This document shows positions 18,210-27,380 of a stretch of 64,000 bases of DNA, piece after piece. A program made the translations under genes and the position numbers. The stretch is from CALEAR01 sp035301485 (GTDB taxonomy: Bacteria > Pseudomonadota > Gammaproteobacteria > Pseudomonadales > Alcanivoracaceae), in the NCBI GenBank assembly GCA_035301485.1, contig DATGUF010000041.1:62001-126000 (forward strand), given 5' to 3'. Within the stretch, counting starts at the first letter, position 1, and every line of letters starts with the position of its first letter. The notes beneath the pieces were generated by a model. That model had not been told where the DNA came from. It was given only the letters and a program-made list of their open reading frames with translations, and did no database searches.

Positions 18210-19229
18210 TTATTGCAAAGAGGCGCTTTCCTCAAGGGCACTCGAAATAAGAGATAGAACATCTTGTTCGGCTTCATTAAAGGCTACTTGTAGCGCAGCA
18301 TAAAAACCGTCAACGGTGGCGCCGCCATGGCTTTTTACCACAATACCGTTTAACCCTATCAAAGAGGCACCATTGTAACGCTGTGGATTTGCGCGATGAC
18401 GCAAGCCCTTAAAAATAGGCATGGCTAATAATGCCGCAATTTTACGCCACCACGATGAGTGAATTTCATTTTTCAGCATATGGCCAATCATGCTTGCCAC
18501 GCCTTCCATGGTTTTCAAAGCCACATTGCCTACAAATCCATCACACACAACTACATCAGCCCCGCCGTCAAACACGGAGTCGCCTTCAATGTAGCCAATG
18601 TAATTAACGCTAGGATGATTTTCTAATAACAACACAGCCGCTTTAATATTTTCACTGCCTTTAATTTCTTCTTCCCCAATGTTCAACAAAGCAACTTTAG
18701 GGTTTGGGTTTTTATCTACCGCCTGCGCTACGGCCGAACCCATTAAGGCAAATTGCAACAATTGCTCAGCGCCTGCTTCTACGTTGGCACCCAAATCGAG
18801 CATATAAGCATGGTGCGTTTTGGTTGGAATAGCGGTGCAGATGGCAGGCCTATCGATACCAGGCAAAGTACGCAACACTAACCGGCTTACTGCCATTAAG
18901 GCTCCTGTATTACCAGCGCTTACCATTGCACTGGCTTCACCTTTCTTCACTAGCTGTGCCGCCACACGCATTGATGAATCGCGTTTTTGACGTAAAGCCA
19001 CAGACAAGGCGTCGTCCATCTCCACCACTTCGGAGGCGTGCACAAGCTTAAGCCTGGTCTCATTAGCTAAACCAAGCTCTAACAGTGCCTCTTTTAATTG
19101 GTTTTCTATGCCCACGAGCAACACTTTAGCGTTAGGGTTGTTAGCTAATAGTTTTTTTACAGCGGGCAAAGTAACAGCTAAGCCATGATCGCCACCCATG
19201 GCATCTACAGCAATTGTTATTGGCGCCAT
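18210..19229 (-). CDS. plsX: Phosphate acyltransferase PlsX
   Basis: A 339-aa peripheral membrane enzyme that makes acyl-phosphate from acyl-ACP for phospholipid synthesis. It starts ITIAVDAMGGDHG and contains VSAGNTGALMAVSRL, MLDLGANVE, NIGEEEIKGSE and DGFVGNVALKTMEG, all typical. It lies downstream of rpmF behind a terminator. Confidence 0.96.
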   Translation of the reverse strand: MAPITIAVDAMGGDHGLAVTLPAVKKLLANNPNAKVLLVGIENQLKEALLELGLANETRLKLVHASEVVEMDDALSVALRQKRDSSMRVAAQLVKKGEASAMVSAGNTGALMAVSRLVLRTLPGIDRPAICTAIPTKTHHAYMLDLGANVEAGAEQLLQFALMGSAVAQAVDKNPNPKVALLNIGEEEIKGSENIKAAVLLLENHPSVNYIGYIEGDSVFDGGADVVVCDGFVGNVALKTMEGVASMIGHMLKNEIHSSWWRKIAALLAMPIFKGLRHRANPQRYNGASLIGLNGIVVKSHGGATVDGFYAALQVAFNEAEQDVLSLISSALEESASLQ

Positions 19230-19273
19230 CCTATCTCCTTATTTAAAAATGATAGGAACATTTTGTTGCATAA

Positions 19274-19303
19274 TAAAAAAACGGGAGCCTAGCCCCCGTT
19301 TTT
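19274..19303 (-). terminator. Terminator after rpmF
   Basis: On the minus strand a stem built on AAAAACGGGGG / CCCGTTTTTTT lies about 20 bases after the rpmF stop and ends in a T tract. It separates ribosomal protein mRNA from plsX. Confidence 0.75.
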
Positions 19304-19322
19304 AATTAAACACTGTTAGCGC

Positions 19323-19517
19323 TTATTCGTCATCATCAAAGAAGAAGTCATCTTTGATAACTTGGCGACCACGGTAAGAACCGTCTGGGCCAATATGGTG
19401 ACGACGACGAATTTCACCGCTGTGTTGATCTTCTGTGATCGCCGCTGCACTCAAGGCATCGTGCGAGCGACGCATGCCTCGCTTGGAACGGGTTTTTCGG
19501 CTCTTTTGAACTGCCAT
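19323..19517 (-). CDS. rpmF: 50S ribosomal protein L32
   Basis: A 64-aa protein starting MAVQKSRKTRSKRGMRRSHD, the L32 signature. It lacks the four cysteines of zinc-binding L32 types, as usual for gammaproteobacteria. The C-terminus is a few residues longer than usual and ends in an acidic tail (DDFFFDDDE). It follows yceD, the standard order. Confidence 0.96.
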   Translation of the reverse strand: MAVQKSRKTRSKRGMRRSHDALSAAAITEDQHSGEIRRRHHIGPDGSYRGRQVIKDDFFFDDDE

Positions 19518-19555
19518 GGTGCTGTGCTCCTACTATCAGTATTTTGGTTAGCTAA

Positions 19556-20077
19556 TTATTTCTCTTTCAGACTAGCTAACACTGCAAAAGGGTTTTCGGT
19601 TTCTGCCGGCTCCATGAAACCTTCTGGTTCAGGGCTGACGGGCAATGTAACCGGACACTCATCATGCATCGCAACTACAGGAAGTGACAATAATATTTCG
19701 TCTTCGAGTAGTGTTGATACGTCCATTTTGTCCTCAGTAATCAACCAAGGATCATAACTTTCTGGAAAGGTTTGGCCTTCTACTACTTCACTCCAAACCA
19801 TAATCAAACTCACCACCGCGCTTACGCTTTGCTGCATTGGCTCTAAGCAACGCTGGCAAGTGAGCTGCAATGCTGTGGTTATCGAACCTTCCACGATTCG
19901 GTGGCCGCTTGCGGCTTCATGGTAAAAGCGCAAATCCACCTCTACGGGTTTATCTTCTGAGCACTGAAAATCTGCGAGCCTAGGTAAACGCGACACCTTG
20001 GTGCTACCAACGATGCGAGATTCCTGATCAGCAAATTTCCGCGGCTCAATATAACGCGGTAATTGACCTGATTTCAT
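19556..20077 (-). CDS. yceD: YceD/DUF177 protein (23S rRNA accumulation protein type)
   Basis: A 173-aa protein of the DUF177 family that precedes rpmF in most proteobacteria and is linked to 23S rRNA accumulation. It carries the TCQRCLEPM CxxC motif at about residue 74 and an acidic central part. Length is normal. It heads the minus-strand cluster. The maf gene yceF is divergent at 20194. Confidence 0.9.
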   Translation of the reverse strand: MKSGQLPRYIEPRKFADQESRIVGSTKVSRLPRLADFQCSEDKPVEVDLRFYHEAASGHRIVEGSITTALQLTCQRCLEPMQQSVSAVVSLIMVWSEVVEGQTFPESYDPWLITEDKMDVSTLLEDEILLSLPVVAMHDECPVTLPVSPEPEGFMEPAETENPFAVLASLKEK

Positions 20078-20193
20078 AGGCGCGTAATTCTATTAAGGAT
20101 CTACCGCAATGTCAAAGCCTCTGCACTGACTTCCCGAGCTCTATCAGCTAGGATGCGCTCTTAGTGACCCTTAACAATACGAGTGTTTATTTT

Positions 20194-20796
20194 ATGAACA
20201 ACAAAACGCCCTCTTTAATTCTTGCCTCTTCCTCTCCTTTCCGACAATCATTGCTAAAGAAACTAGGCATCCCCTTTAGCGCACATAGCCCAGAGATAGA
20301 CGAGAGCCCTCTCGCAAACGAAAGTGCGGAAGAACTAGTGCAACGCTTAGCAAAAGAAAAAGCAAAAGAAGTCGCTAAATCACACTCTAACGCGTTGATT
20401 ATTGGATCTGACCAAGTTGCCATTGATTCCCATGGAAATATTCTTGGTAAGCCTGGCAACTACGATAATGCCAAGAAGCAGCTACTTGCGTGCAGCGGCA
20501 CCACTGTTACTTTTGCCACAGGTTTATGCCTCTACAACAGTGCCACACACAAGGCACAGGTGGCATGCGAAACCTTCACAGTGCATTTTCGTAAGCTAAA
20601 CGACACAATGATTGACCGCTACTTACGCACTGAAGAACCTTATCAGTCGGCGGGGAGTTTTAAATCTGAAGGTTTGGGAATTGTGTTATTTAATCGCTTG
20701 GAAGGACGCGACCCAAATGGCTTAGTAGGATTACCCCTCATTTTATTGACCGACTTTTTAGCCAATGAAGGCATTCAATTACCTTTAGAACCATAG
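20194..20796 (+). CDS. yceF: Maf-family nucleotide pyrophosphatase (YceF type)
   Basis: A 200-aa Maf-like pyrophosphatase. The YceF subtype hydrolyses m7GTP. It shows LILASSSPFRQSLLKKL, GSDQVA, GKPGNYDNA and the long subtype signature AGSFKSEGLGIVLF plus LEGRDPNGLVGLPLI. I chose ATG 20194 (MNNKTPSLILASSS); the GTG at 20164 adds ten unrelated residues. It is convergent with sppA. Confidence 0.94.
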   Translation: MNNKTPSLILASSSPFRQSLLKKLGIPFSAHSPEIDESPLANESAEELVQRLAKEKAKEVAKSHSNALIIGSDQVAIDSHGNILGKPGNYDNAKKQLLACSGTTVTFATGLCLYNSATHKAQVACETFTVHFRKLNDTMIDRYLRTEEPYQSAGSFKSEGLGIVLFNRLEGRDPNGLVGLPLILLTDFLANEGIQLPLEP

Positions 20797-20844
20797 TGGG
20801 ATAACGCCGATGGGCTGTACTAATAACTCATCGGCGCTCGTGCA

Positions 20845-21816
20845 CTACTGCAGGGTGGTCGTTAAATTCAGGCTTTTGCCAAGACCCTGCCCAACACTAA
20901 CTCCAAAACCCTGTAACCAACGGTCGAAGGGGTTCGGTACCATCGTATAATCTACTATTTTTTCCTGCTTCACCACATCACGTGCCACGCTACCAGGGCT
21001 GCCGAAGGCGTCCGCCAACCCTAACTCGATGGCGCGGCTACCCGACCACACTAAACCTGAAAACAACTCAGGATGTTTTTCCGCATCAATCTTATCACCA
21101 CGGCCTAGCTTCACCGCAGCAATAAACTCCTGATGCACATCATCGAGCATGGTTTGAAAATGCTCTTTCTGTTCTTCTTTCAAGGGGGCAAAGGGATCCA
21201 TTAACGACTTGCTTTCACCCGAGGTGAGCACACGGCGTTCAATACCCAGTTTTTGTATAGCTTCTTCGAAACCAAAGCCCGCCATAATCACACCGATAGA
21301 ACCCACGATGCTTGAGGGATCAACATAAATCTCATCGGCAGCAGCTGCTACGTAATAAGCGCCTGAAGCCCCCATTTCTGTAATGACGGCATACACTTTT
21401 TTATCTGGATGTTTTTCCTTAAGGCGCATTATTTCTTTAAAAATATAATGCGATTGCACAGGAGAACCACCAGGGCTGTTGATTCGTAACAACACAGCCT
21501 TTGCCTCTTTAGCTGCAAACGCTTTACGTAAAGACCCTACCAGCACGTCTGCACTTGCTGCTGTTTCTTCAGCAATCACACCCTGCACCACCACCATGGC
21601 AGTATGTGGCGCAGTAGTATCTACGCCCGTACCCCCTGTGCGCATAGGATAAAACAAAGCAAACATCAGGATAAGATAGCCAAACCCTAGAAAACGGAAA
21701 AAAATACGCCAACGGCGCTCTCGCTTTTGTTCAGCCTGCATGGACATGACTAATTTTTCTATTAGCCGCCACTCTTTATCGCTTTGAGGCCTCTCTGTTA
21801 TGTCGAATTTTGACAT
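20845..21816 (-). CDS. sppA: Signal peptide peptidase SppA, short form
   Basis: An inner-membrane serine protease (323 aa) that degrades leftover signal peptides. One membrane helix (IFFRFLGFGYLILMFALFY at about residues 40-60) precedes a single peptidase S49 domain. The nucleophile serine is in SSIVGSIGVI and the general-base lysine is in TSGESKSLMDPF. I chose ATG 21816 with AAAGGA ahead of it. The gene follows a HAD phosphatase by 16 bases, as in Pseudomonas. Confidence 0.93.
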   Translation of the reverse strand: MSKFDITERPQSDKEWRLIEKLVMSMQAEQKRERRWRIFFRFLGFGYLILMFALFYPMRTGGTGVDTTAPHTAMVVVQGVIAEETAASADVLVGSLRKAFAAKEAKAVLLRINSPGGSPVQSHYIFKEIMRLKEKHPDKKVYAVITEMGASGAYYVAAAADEIYVDPSSIVGSIGVIMAGFGFEEAIQKLGIERRVLTSGESKSLMDPFAPLKEEQKEHFQTMLDDVHQEFIAAVKLGRGDKIDAEKHPELFSGLVWSGSRAIELGLADAFGSPGSVARDVVKQEKIVDYTMVPNPFDRWLQGFGVSVGQGLGKSLNLTTTLQ

Positions 21817-21832
21817 CGGCTTTCCTTTTGGT

Positions 21833-22486
21833 TTACGAATTAGCGCCAAGAACTATGGGCAGTAAATCTACCACATTATCTACAATGGATAAGGGATTAT
21901 ACTGCTCCAAAATAGCAATGTCGTGAGCGCCGTAACTTACACCCACGCGCGGCATGTCGATATTGGCAGCCATTTCCAGATCAAATGAAGTATCGCCCAC
22001 CATTAACGCACGCTGTGGCTCCACCTGGAGCTCCTCGAGAATTTCTTGAAGCATTTGAGGGTTCGGCTTAGATTGAGTTTCATCCGCGCAACGCGACGTA
22101 TCAAAATACTCGCCAAGGCCTGTTTTACGCCACACTTTGTTTAGGCCAACACGGCTTTTGCCTGTAGCCACTGCCGTTTTGATATTTTTCTTGCGTAACG
22201 TTTCTAACACGTGCAAAGAGCCTGCAAAAAGTGGTGACGGTGTATCTTCTGCAGCCATGAAGTATTCCGCGTAATGTTTACGCATTAGCTCCACCGTATC
22301 TTCATCAATACCTGGGTACAAATCACGAATAGCTTCTCGCAACCCCAAGCCTATTATGTGCTGATACGCCTCTTTGCTCAGCACTTCTAAATCGGTTTTT
22401 ACTGCTGCTTTAGCCAAACAGCTAACAATACGATCGGTGGAATCCATCAGGGTGCCATCCCAATCGAAAATAACTAATGAATACAT
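21833..22486 (-). CDS. HAD-family hydrolase, phosphoglycolate phosphatase-like
   Basis: A 217-aa HAD subfamily IA phosphatase. Motif I is FDWDGTLMDS, motif II lies in TAVATGKSR, motif III is the lysine in SKPNPQML, and motif IV is MVGDTSFDLEMA. The substrate is unknown; a gph-like role is one option. The real start is ATG 22486 with AGGT ahead of it. It sits between rluC and sppA, a conserved trio in pseudomonads. Confidence 0.9.
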   Translation of the reverse strand: MYSLVIFDWDGTLMDSTDRIVSCLAKAAVKTDLEVLSKEAYQHIIGLGLREAIRDLYPGIDEDTVELMRKHYAEYFMAAEDTPSPLFAGSLHVLETLRKKNIKTAVATGKSRVGLNKVWRKTGLGEYFDTSRCADETQSKPNPQMLQEILEELQVEPQRALMVGDTSFDLEMAANIDMPRVGVSYGAHDIAILEQYNPLSIVDNVVDLLPIVLGANS

Positions 22487-22512
22487 CAATATACCTAGAT
22501 AAATTAAAGTAA

Positions 22513-23466
22513 TTAATAAGATATAGATAGCGCTTTTAAAGCGCGTTGAAACGAACTATCAAGCGGTGCCTCAATCATGATTTTTTCGCCCGCATGGGGA
22601 TGCCTGAATTGTAATTGGCGCGCATGCAAAAAAAGTGGCAACGCAACAAACCCATATTGGACAGCAAAGGCTTCGTCGTTCGCCGCATTACCATAACGAT
22701 CGTCACCAACAATGGGAAACCCACCAAATTGAGCATGAACACGAATTTGATGCGTTCTACCTGTTATTAGCTCAGCTTCTATTAACTGATAACCGCCCCC
22801 CTTGCCCAACTCGCGGAAATTCGTTTTTGCTGAACGGCCGGCTTTTGAGATAATCATCTTTCTTTTACCGGCTTCATCTTGGCGTAATAGAGGTGCCTCA
22901 ATGGTGCTCTGCTGCTTTGTAAACCCTTGTGCAAGCAACCAGTATCGCCTATCTACTCCACCATCCTGCAGCAAGCGCTGCATCAACCTTAGTGTTGAGC
23001 GCTTACGCGCAATAATAATGGCGCCGGAAGTATCCCTATCTAAACGATGCACTAGCTCGAGCTGTTTTTCTTGCGGATATTTAGCACGCAACGCCTCGAT
23101 CAGGCCCAAGCTATGCCCACTTCCACCATGCACAGCCAACCCAGAGGGCTTGTTAACAACCCATAGGTGATCATCTTGATAAAGAAACTCAAAATTAGGC
23201 AGTGCTGCATTATTCGTGCTTACAGCAGTTTTAGTGGTAGTACGTACAGGGGGAATCCGCACTATATCGCCCACTTGCAAGCGTTGCGTTTGCCTTGCCC
23301 GCCCTTTATTTACTCGCACTTGCCCGCTGCGGATTAAACGATAGATATGCGATTTAGGCACACCCTTCAACGTCGCAATCAGAAAATTATCCAAGCGCTG
23401 CTGGTCAGCCCCCGCATCAATTTCCACGTGTTGCACGGTATTGTTTTTGCTCTGAATGTTTTTCAT
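22513..23466 (-). CDS. rluC: 23S rRNA pseudouridine synthase RluC
   Basis: A 317-aa pseudouridine synthase modifying 23S rRNA. An S4 RNA-binding domain occupies about residues 20-80. The catalytic aspartate is in HRLDRDTSGAI. GRTHQIRVH and IVGDDRYG are also present. It is divergent from rne, the standard arrangement in gammaproteobacteria. Confidence 0.95.
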   Translation of the reverse strand: MKNIQSKNNTVQHVEIDAGADQQRLDNFLIATLKGVPKSHIYRLIRSGQVRVNKGRARQTQRLQVGDIVRIPPVRTTTKTAVSTNNAALPNFEFLYQDDHLWVVNKPSGLAVHGGSGHSLGLIEALRAKYPQEKQLELVHRLDRDTSGAIIIARKRSTLRLMQRLLQDGGVDRRYWLLAQGFTKQQSTIEAPLLRQDEAGKRKMIISKAGRSAKTNFRELGKGGGYQLIEAELITGRTHQIRVHAQFGGFPIVGDDRYGNAANDEAFAVQYGFVALPLFLHARQLQFRHPHAGEKIMIEAPLDSSFQRALKALSISY

Positions 23467-23542
23467 GGCCGAATTCTATCTATTTATCTTCTTGCTGGCG
23501 AACGAAAGCTTAAATATGCACCACCGATGCCACTCTAAAGCA

Positions 23543-23570
23543 TTGAGCTTTGACACTTTTCTGCTATAGT
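23543..23570 (+). promoter_or_regulatory. rne: Candidate rne promoter
   Basis: TTGAGC (23543-23548) and TATAGT (23565-23570) are separated by 16 bases. Transcription from here would give a leader of about 500 bases before rne, in line with the long leaders known for this gene. Confidence 0.5.
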
Positions 23571-23576
23571 CCGTAT

Positions 23577-24074
23577 TGGCCATCTTTAAGCCTAGTGACG
23601 CGAAGCGGACATTCACTAGTAACCTGTTTTACATAAAACAAGTTATCTGCTTATTGGCAGCCAAAACATTATGTATACAGTGGTTGCTGCAAATAATTTT
23701 TCACTTAGCAACCACCGCAAACAAAACACTGGTGCTCACACCCTTTTAAAGGTGGAGCGAATTAAAAACTTAGGTGGTTTGCGATGCGCCTTTTTACCTT
23801 AGGCGGCAGAATTTATTAAGCGTTTGTAGCAAAACTGCTACAAGTAAATTATGGAAGCCACTCAGCTTTCTGCATAGTTAGAAAATGTCGTTGTTGTTTA
23901 GTAGCAAAAACTGAGAACATACTTGCTTGAAGGTCTTGATCCAATAAAATCAATCACTTCCGAGCATAACGTTATTTAATAATTTACATAGATGCTTAAT
24001 AAGCTCACATGAGCTTTGCTATTCTGTCGTGGGTCAAAACCATCGTAAAACTGCCACATTAATGTGGTAAATTC
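23577..24074 (+). promoter_or_regulatory. rne: Long structured rne 5' leader
   Basis: About 500 bases without a gene lie before rne. Several stems are visible: TGTTTTACATAAAACA near 23624-23639, CACCCTTT / AAAGGTG near 23739-23754, and TTGTAGC / GCTACAA near 23823-23845. E. coli rne has a leader of similar size in which RNase E itself acts to control its own mRNA. A similar autoregulation here is inference. Confidence 0.6.
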
Positions 24075-26999
24075 ATGAAACGCATGCTGATTAATGCTAC
24101 GCACACCGAAGAGGTTCGTGTAGCGCTTGTAAACGGGCAAAAACTCTATGACCTAGATATCGAACATAGATCCCGAGTACAGAAAAAAGACAATATTTAT
24201 AAAGGCCGTATCACTCGTGTTGAGCCTTCGCTCGAAGCGGCTTTCGTAGATTTCGGTGCAGAACGTCACGGCTTCCTTCCTCTCAAAGAGATTTCTCGTC
24301 AATACTTTTCAAAATCCCCTAAAGATATTCAAGGCCGCATCAATATTCGTGAAGTTATCCGCGAAGGCCAAGAAGTGCTTGTGCAAGTGGATAAAGAAGA
24401 ACGCGGTAATAAAGGTGCTGCACTCACAACATTCATTAGCTTGGCGGGCCGCTATTTAGTTTTGATGCCGAATAATCCTCGTGCAGGCGGGATTTCACGA
24501 CGCATTGAAGGTGACGAAAGGCAAGCCCTAAAAGAAGCCCTAGGCCAATTAGAAATAGCCAACGACATGGGCGTAATTGTCCGCACTGCAGGCTTAGGCC
24601 GTACCGCCGAAGAACTTCAGTGGGATTTAAACTATTTAACTAAACTTTGGGATGCCATCCTCGATGCTAGTGGAACGCGTCCTGCTCCCTTCTTAGTACA
24701 CCAAGAATCAAACGTTATTATTCGCGCCATTCGTGATTACCTGCGTAAAGATATTGGCGAAGTACTTATTGACGCGAAAGAAACCTACGAAGAAGCCACT
24801 GGCTTTGTTAGCTTGGTAATGAATGATTTCCTCCCTAAAATCAAACTCTACCAAGATGACACTCCGCTATTTTCTCGCTACCAAATTGAATCTCAGATTG
24901 AAACGGCGTTTGATCGCGAAGTAAAACTTCCTTCTGGTGGCTCCATTGTAATTGATCCCACTGAAGCGCTCACTTCCATCGACATTAACTCTTCACGTGC
25001 AACGCGTGGCGCAGATATTGAAGAAACAGCGCTGCACACTAACTTAGAAGCAGCAGATGAAATCGCACGCCAACTACGCCTCCGCGACATTGGCGGCCTG
25101 GTGGTCGTCGACTTTATTGATATGGGCCCAGCCCGCAACCAGCGTGAAGTTGAAAACCGCATGCGTGAAGCACTTGAAGCTGACCGCGCACGCGTTCAAA
25201 TTGGCCGAATTTCACGCTTTGGCTTGTTAGAGCTCTCACGCCAACGCCTCCGTCCATCACTAGGTGAAACCTCAAGTATCGTCTGCCCTCGCTGTGACGG
25301 ACAAGGCCATGTGCGTGATATCAAGTCGCTTGCCTTATCCATTCTTCGTTTAATCGAAGAAGAAGTAATGAAAGAGCGCACGGGTGAAATTCACGCCCAA
25401 GTTCCCGTTTTGGTGGCCACATATCTACTGAACGAAAAGCGTGAAGACCTATTAGCCATTGAAAACCGCTATAAAATTCGCACTTTAATTATTCCAAACC
25501 AAAATCTTGAAGCTCCGCACTTTAAAGTACAGCGTATACGTGACGACCAAGTAGTGCCTGAGTTAGTCAGCCATGAAATGAGCTTGCTAGAAGGCGAAGA
25601 AGAACCTGATTTATTTGCCGAAGAGAATGTTGTGACCCAGCAACACGAAGCTGCGGTAAAAATGACGGTGCCCGACACTGCTCCTCCTGTGCCAGAAGAA
25701 AAAGCCCTACCCATTCCGGCCGGCTTCTGGGCTAACATTCTTACACTACTCGCTAAGTTGTTTACCCCTAAACAAGAGGTTGCCAAGGCCTCCAAAGCTG
25801 CTCAAAAAGTAGCACAGCCGAGCAAAGCCGAGCCTGCTAAGAAGGCAAAAGAAACCACGCCTTCTGCACCTGCTGCAGAGAAAAAACAGCCGCAAGAGCG
25901 CTCATCACGCCAGCGTAACGAACAGCGCGAGCGCAACAACCATCCGCCACGTCAAGAAGCGCAACGCTCTGAACGCCCTCAGCAACAGGATAAGGACGAC
26001 AGACAACAACGCCGCCGCCAGCAACCTGCGCAGCAGCAACGCAGCCAAAATAATGGCGCTAAAGAGCAACCCGCTAAGAAAAACGAGGCTGCTGCAGAGC
26101 GCAGAACTCAACGTCAAGACCAACGCCCCTTGCGCGTTCGCACTAGGCCTGAAGCCTCTGTTGCTGCACCTGTAGCGGCAGAAAGCACAACGCAAAAAGC
26201 ACTTGCGGCTCCAGCGCCTAAAGCACAGCAAGAATCGCCTGTGGCTAAAGCCGAGCCTTCTAAAGCAGCGGAACAACCTAAGCAAAAAGAAAGTGCTGCA
26301 CAAGAAAAGCAAGAAAAACAACCCGCAGCAGCACCTGCTGAACGCAAGACCGAGCCAGCTAAACAAGAAACAGCTCCAGAGGTGAAATCCCCTGCTGAAA
26401 CCCCTACCGCCACTGATGCTAACAAAGTGGCAAAGGCTGACGCAGAACCCGTTGTGCCACCAGTAAAAGCTGCTGATTCAGTTACACCAAAAACAGCTAA
26501 TAAAGGTGCTAGTGCTGAACAGACCCCTGTTGCCCCAACACCCGTAACTAAGGCCACTGAAGCAACCACTGCGGCACCCGTTTCTTCTGAGAAAAAAGAA
26601 GAAACCACTGAAGCCGTTGCTAAACCATCAGCGCCGCAAGCACCCGCTACAGGCCAAGCAGCAAAAAGTGTTGAGAAAAAGGACGCTGCAGCCACTACTA
26701 AAGGTGAAGACAACAACGTAGAAACCACTTCTCCAGCACCGAAAGCAGCTGAAAAGGTTGGGCAAGAAGTGAAAGCTGAGAAAGCTGAGAAGGCTGAGAA
26801 GGCTGAGAAGGCTGAGAAGGCTGAACAAGAAGATAAGCCCGCTGCACCAGCAAAGGAAGCGGAAAATACGAGCAAAAAAGAGGAAACCGTTCAGCCTGCA
26901 AAAACTGAGGCCGAACCCAAAGTGGTAGTGCCTGAAGGCCGAGCCTCAAACGACCCTCGTGTATTAAGACGACAGCAACAAGAAAACAAGCAGCAATAA
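24075..26999 (+). CDS. rne: Ribonuclease E
   Basis: The main endoribonuclease and degradosome scaffold (974 aa). The N-terminal catalytic half is fully conserved: S1 domain about 37-119, metal-binding aspartates in TSIDINSSRATRG and VVVDFIDMG, and the zinc link CPRCDGQG near residue 404. After about 520 the protein is low-complexity. A short hydrophobic amphipathic stretch, GFWANILTLLAKLF, resembles the membrane-anchoring segment A. An Arg/Gln-rich RNA-binding region follows, then Ala/Lys/Glu/Pro-rich sequence with a KAE tandem repeat, and a conserved-looking end (EGRASNDPRVLRR). The C-terminal half is shorter than in E. coli (1061 aa). Confidence 0.97.
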   Translation: MKRMLINATHTEEVRVALVNGQKLYDLDIEHRSRVQKKDNIYKGRITRVEPSLEAAFVDFGAERHGFLPLKEISRQYFSKSPKDIQGRINIREVIREGQEVLVQVDKEERGNKGAALTTFISLAGRYLVLMPNNPRAGGISRRIEGDERQALKEALGQLEIANDMGVIVRTAGLGRTAEELQWDLNYLTKLWDAILDASGTRPAPFLVHQESNVIIRAIRDYLRKDIGEVLIDAKETYEEATGFVSLVMNDFLPKIKLYQDDTPLFSRYQIESQIETAFDREVKLPSGGSIVIDPTEALTSIDINSSRATRGADIEETALHTNLEAADEIARQLRLRDIGGLVVVDFIDMGPARNQREVENRMREALEADRARVQIGRISRFGLLELSRQRLRPSLGETSSIVCPRCDGQGHVRDIKSLALSILRLIEEEVMKERTGEIHAQVPVLVATYLLNEKREDLLAIENRYKIRTLIIPNQNLEAPHFKVQRIRDDQVVPELVSHEMSLLEGEEEPDLFAEENVVTQQHEAAVKMTVPDTAPPVPEEKALPIPAGFWANILTLLAKLFTPKQEVAKASKAAQKVAQPSKAEPAKKAKETTPSAPAAEKKQPQERSSRQRNEQRERNNHPPRQEAQRSERPQQQDKDDRQQRRRQQPAQQQRSQNNGAKEQPAKKNEAAAERRTQRQDQRPLRVRTRPEASVAAPVAAESTTQKALAAPAPKAQQESPVAKAEPSKAAEQPKQKESAAQEKQEKQPAAAPAERKTEPAKQETAPEVKSPAETPTATDANKVAKADAEPVVPPVKAADSVTPKTANKGASAEQTPVAPTPVTKATEATTAAPVSSEKKEETTEAVAKPSAPQAPATGQAAKSVEKKDAAATTKGEDNNVETTSPAPKAAEKVGQEVKAEKAEKAEKAEKAEKAEQEDKPAAPAKEAENTSKKEETVQPAKTEAEPKVVVPEGRASNDPRVLRRQQQENKQQ
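26772..26825 (+). repeat. Six 9-bp tandem repeats (Lys-Ala-Glu) in rne
   Basis: Six copies of AARGCTGAR encode KAEKAEKAEKAEKAEKAE in the disordered tail of RNase E. The last four are nearly identical, so the tract could vary in length between strains. Confidence 0.9.
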
Positions 27000-27004
27000 C
27001 TGCT

Positions 27005-27042
27005 ATTCACTCACAGGCCCCACTAGGGGCTTGTGAGTGAAA
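27005..27042. terminator. Long convergent hairpin between rne and bolA
   Basis: TTCACTCACA (27006-27015) pairs with TGTGAGTGAA (27032-27041) and GGCCCC with GGGGCT inside, giving a stem of about 16 bp with an ACTA loop. It starts six bases after the rne stop. There is no long T tract. Confidence 0.65.
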
Positions 27043-27058
27043 TAACGATCATTCTAGG

Positions 27059-27367
27059 CTAATTGGCGCCACGGCATTGTGGCGAGGGCGCCACTTCACC
27101 GCCCCTCTTCTCCCATTCTTCACGAGTAAATAAATGCATTGAAAATGCATGCACAGGACCATCCAAAAGATCCTGCACTAATTGGTATATTTTCTGGTGG
27201 CGTTTCACCAACATCAAACCGTTAAATTCATCCGCTACCAAAGTTAATTTAAAATGAGACTCTGTAGCAGGCCCACTATGCTGATGGCTCTCATTGAGCA
27301 AATCAAAATAGAACACTTCAAAGTTTTGCCTAATTCTTTGTTCTATTGTTTCAGCAACTGAAGACAT
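27059..27367 (-). CDS. bolA: BolA family protein
   Basis: A 102-aa BolA-like protein, a small regulator that pairs with monothiol glutaredoxins and affects morphology and iron-sulfur handling. It shows the invariant histidine in the LLNESHQHSGPATESHFKL region, the FNGLMLVKRHQKIYQLV helix and a second conserved part, HAFSMHLFTREEW. The 13-base gap to the upstream esterase gene suggests co-transcription. Confidence 0.92.
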   Translation of the reverse strand: MSSVAETIEQRIRQNFEVFYFDLLNESHQHSGPATESHFKLTLVADEFNGLMLVKRHQKIYQLVQDLLDGPVHAFSMHLFTREEWEKRGGEVAPSPQCRGAN

Positions 27368-27380
27368 AACAACTCCTATA

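Noticed and set aside
26772..26825. Short repeats suggestive of a CRISPR array
   Set aside because: The 9-bp units are contiguous, in frame and have no spacers.
26114..26875. Long minus-strand frame of 253 codons inside rne
   Set aside because: It is rich in Ser/Ala/Phe caused by the reverse complement of the repetitive rne tail, and has no recognisable family.
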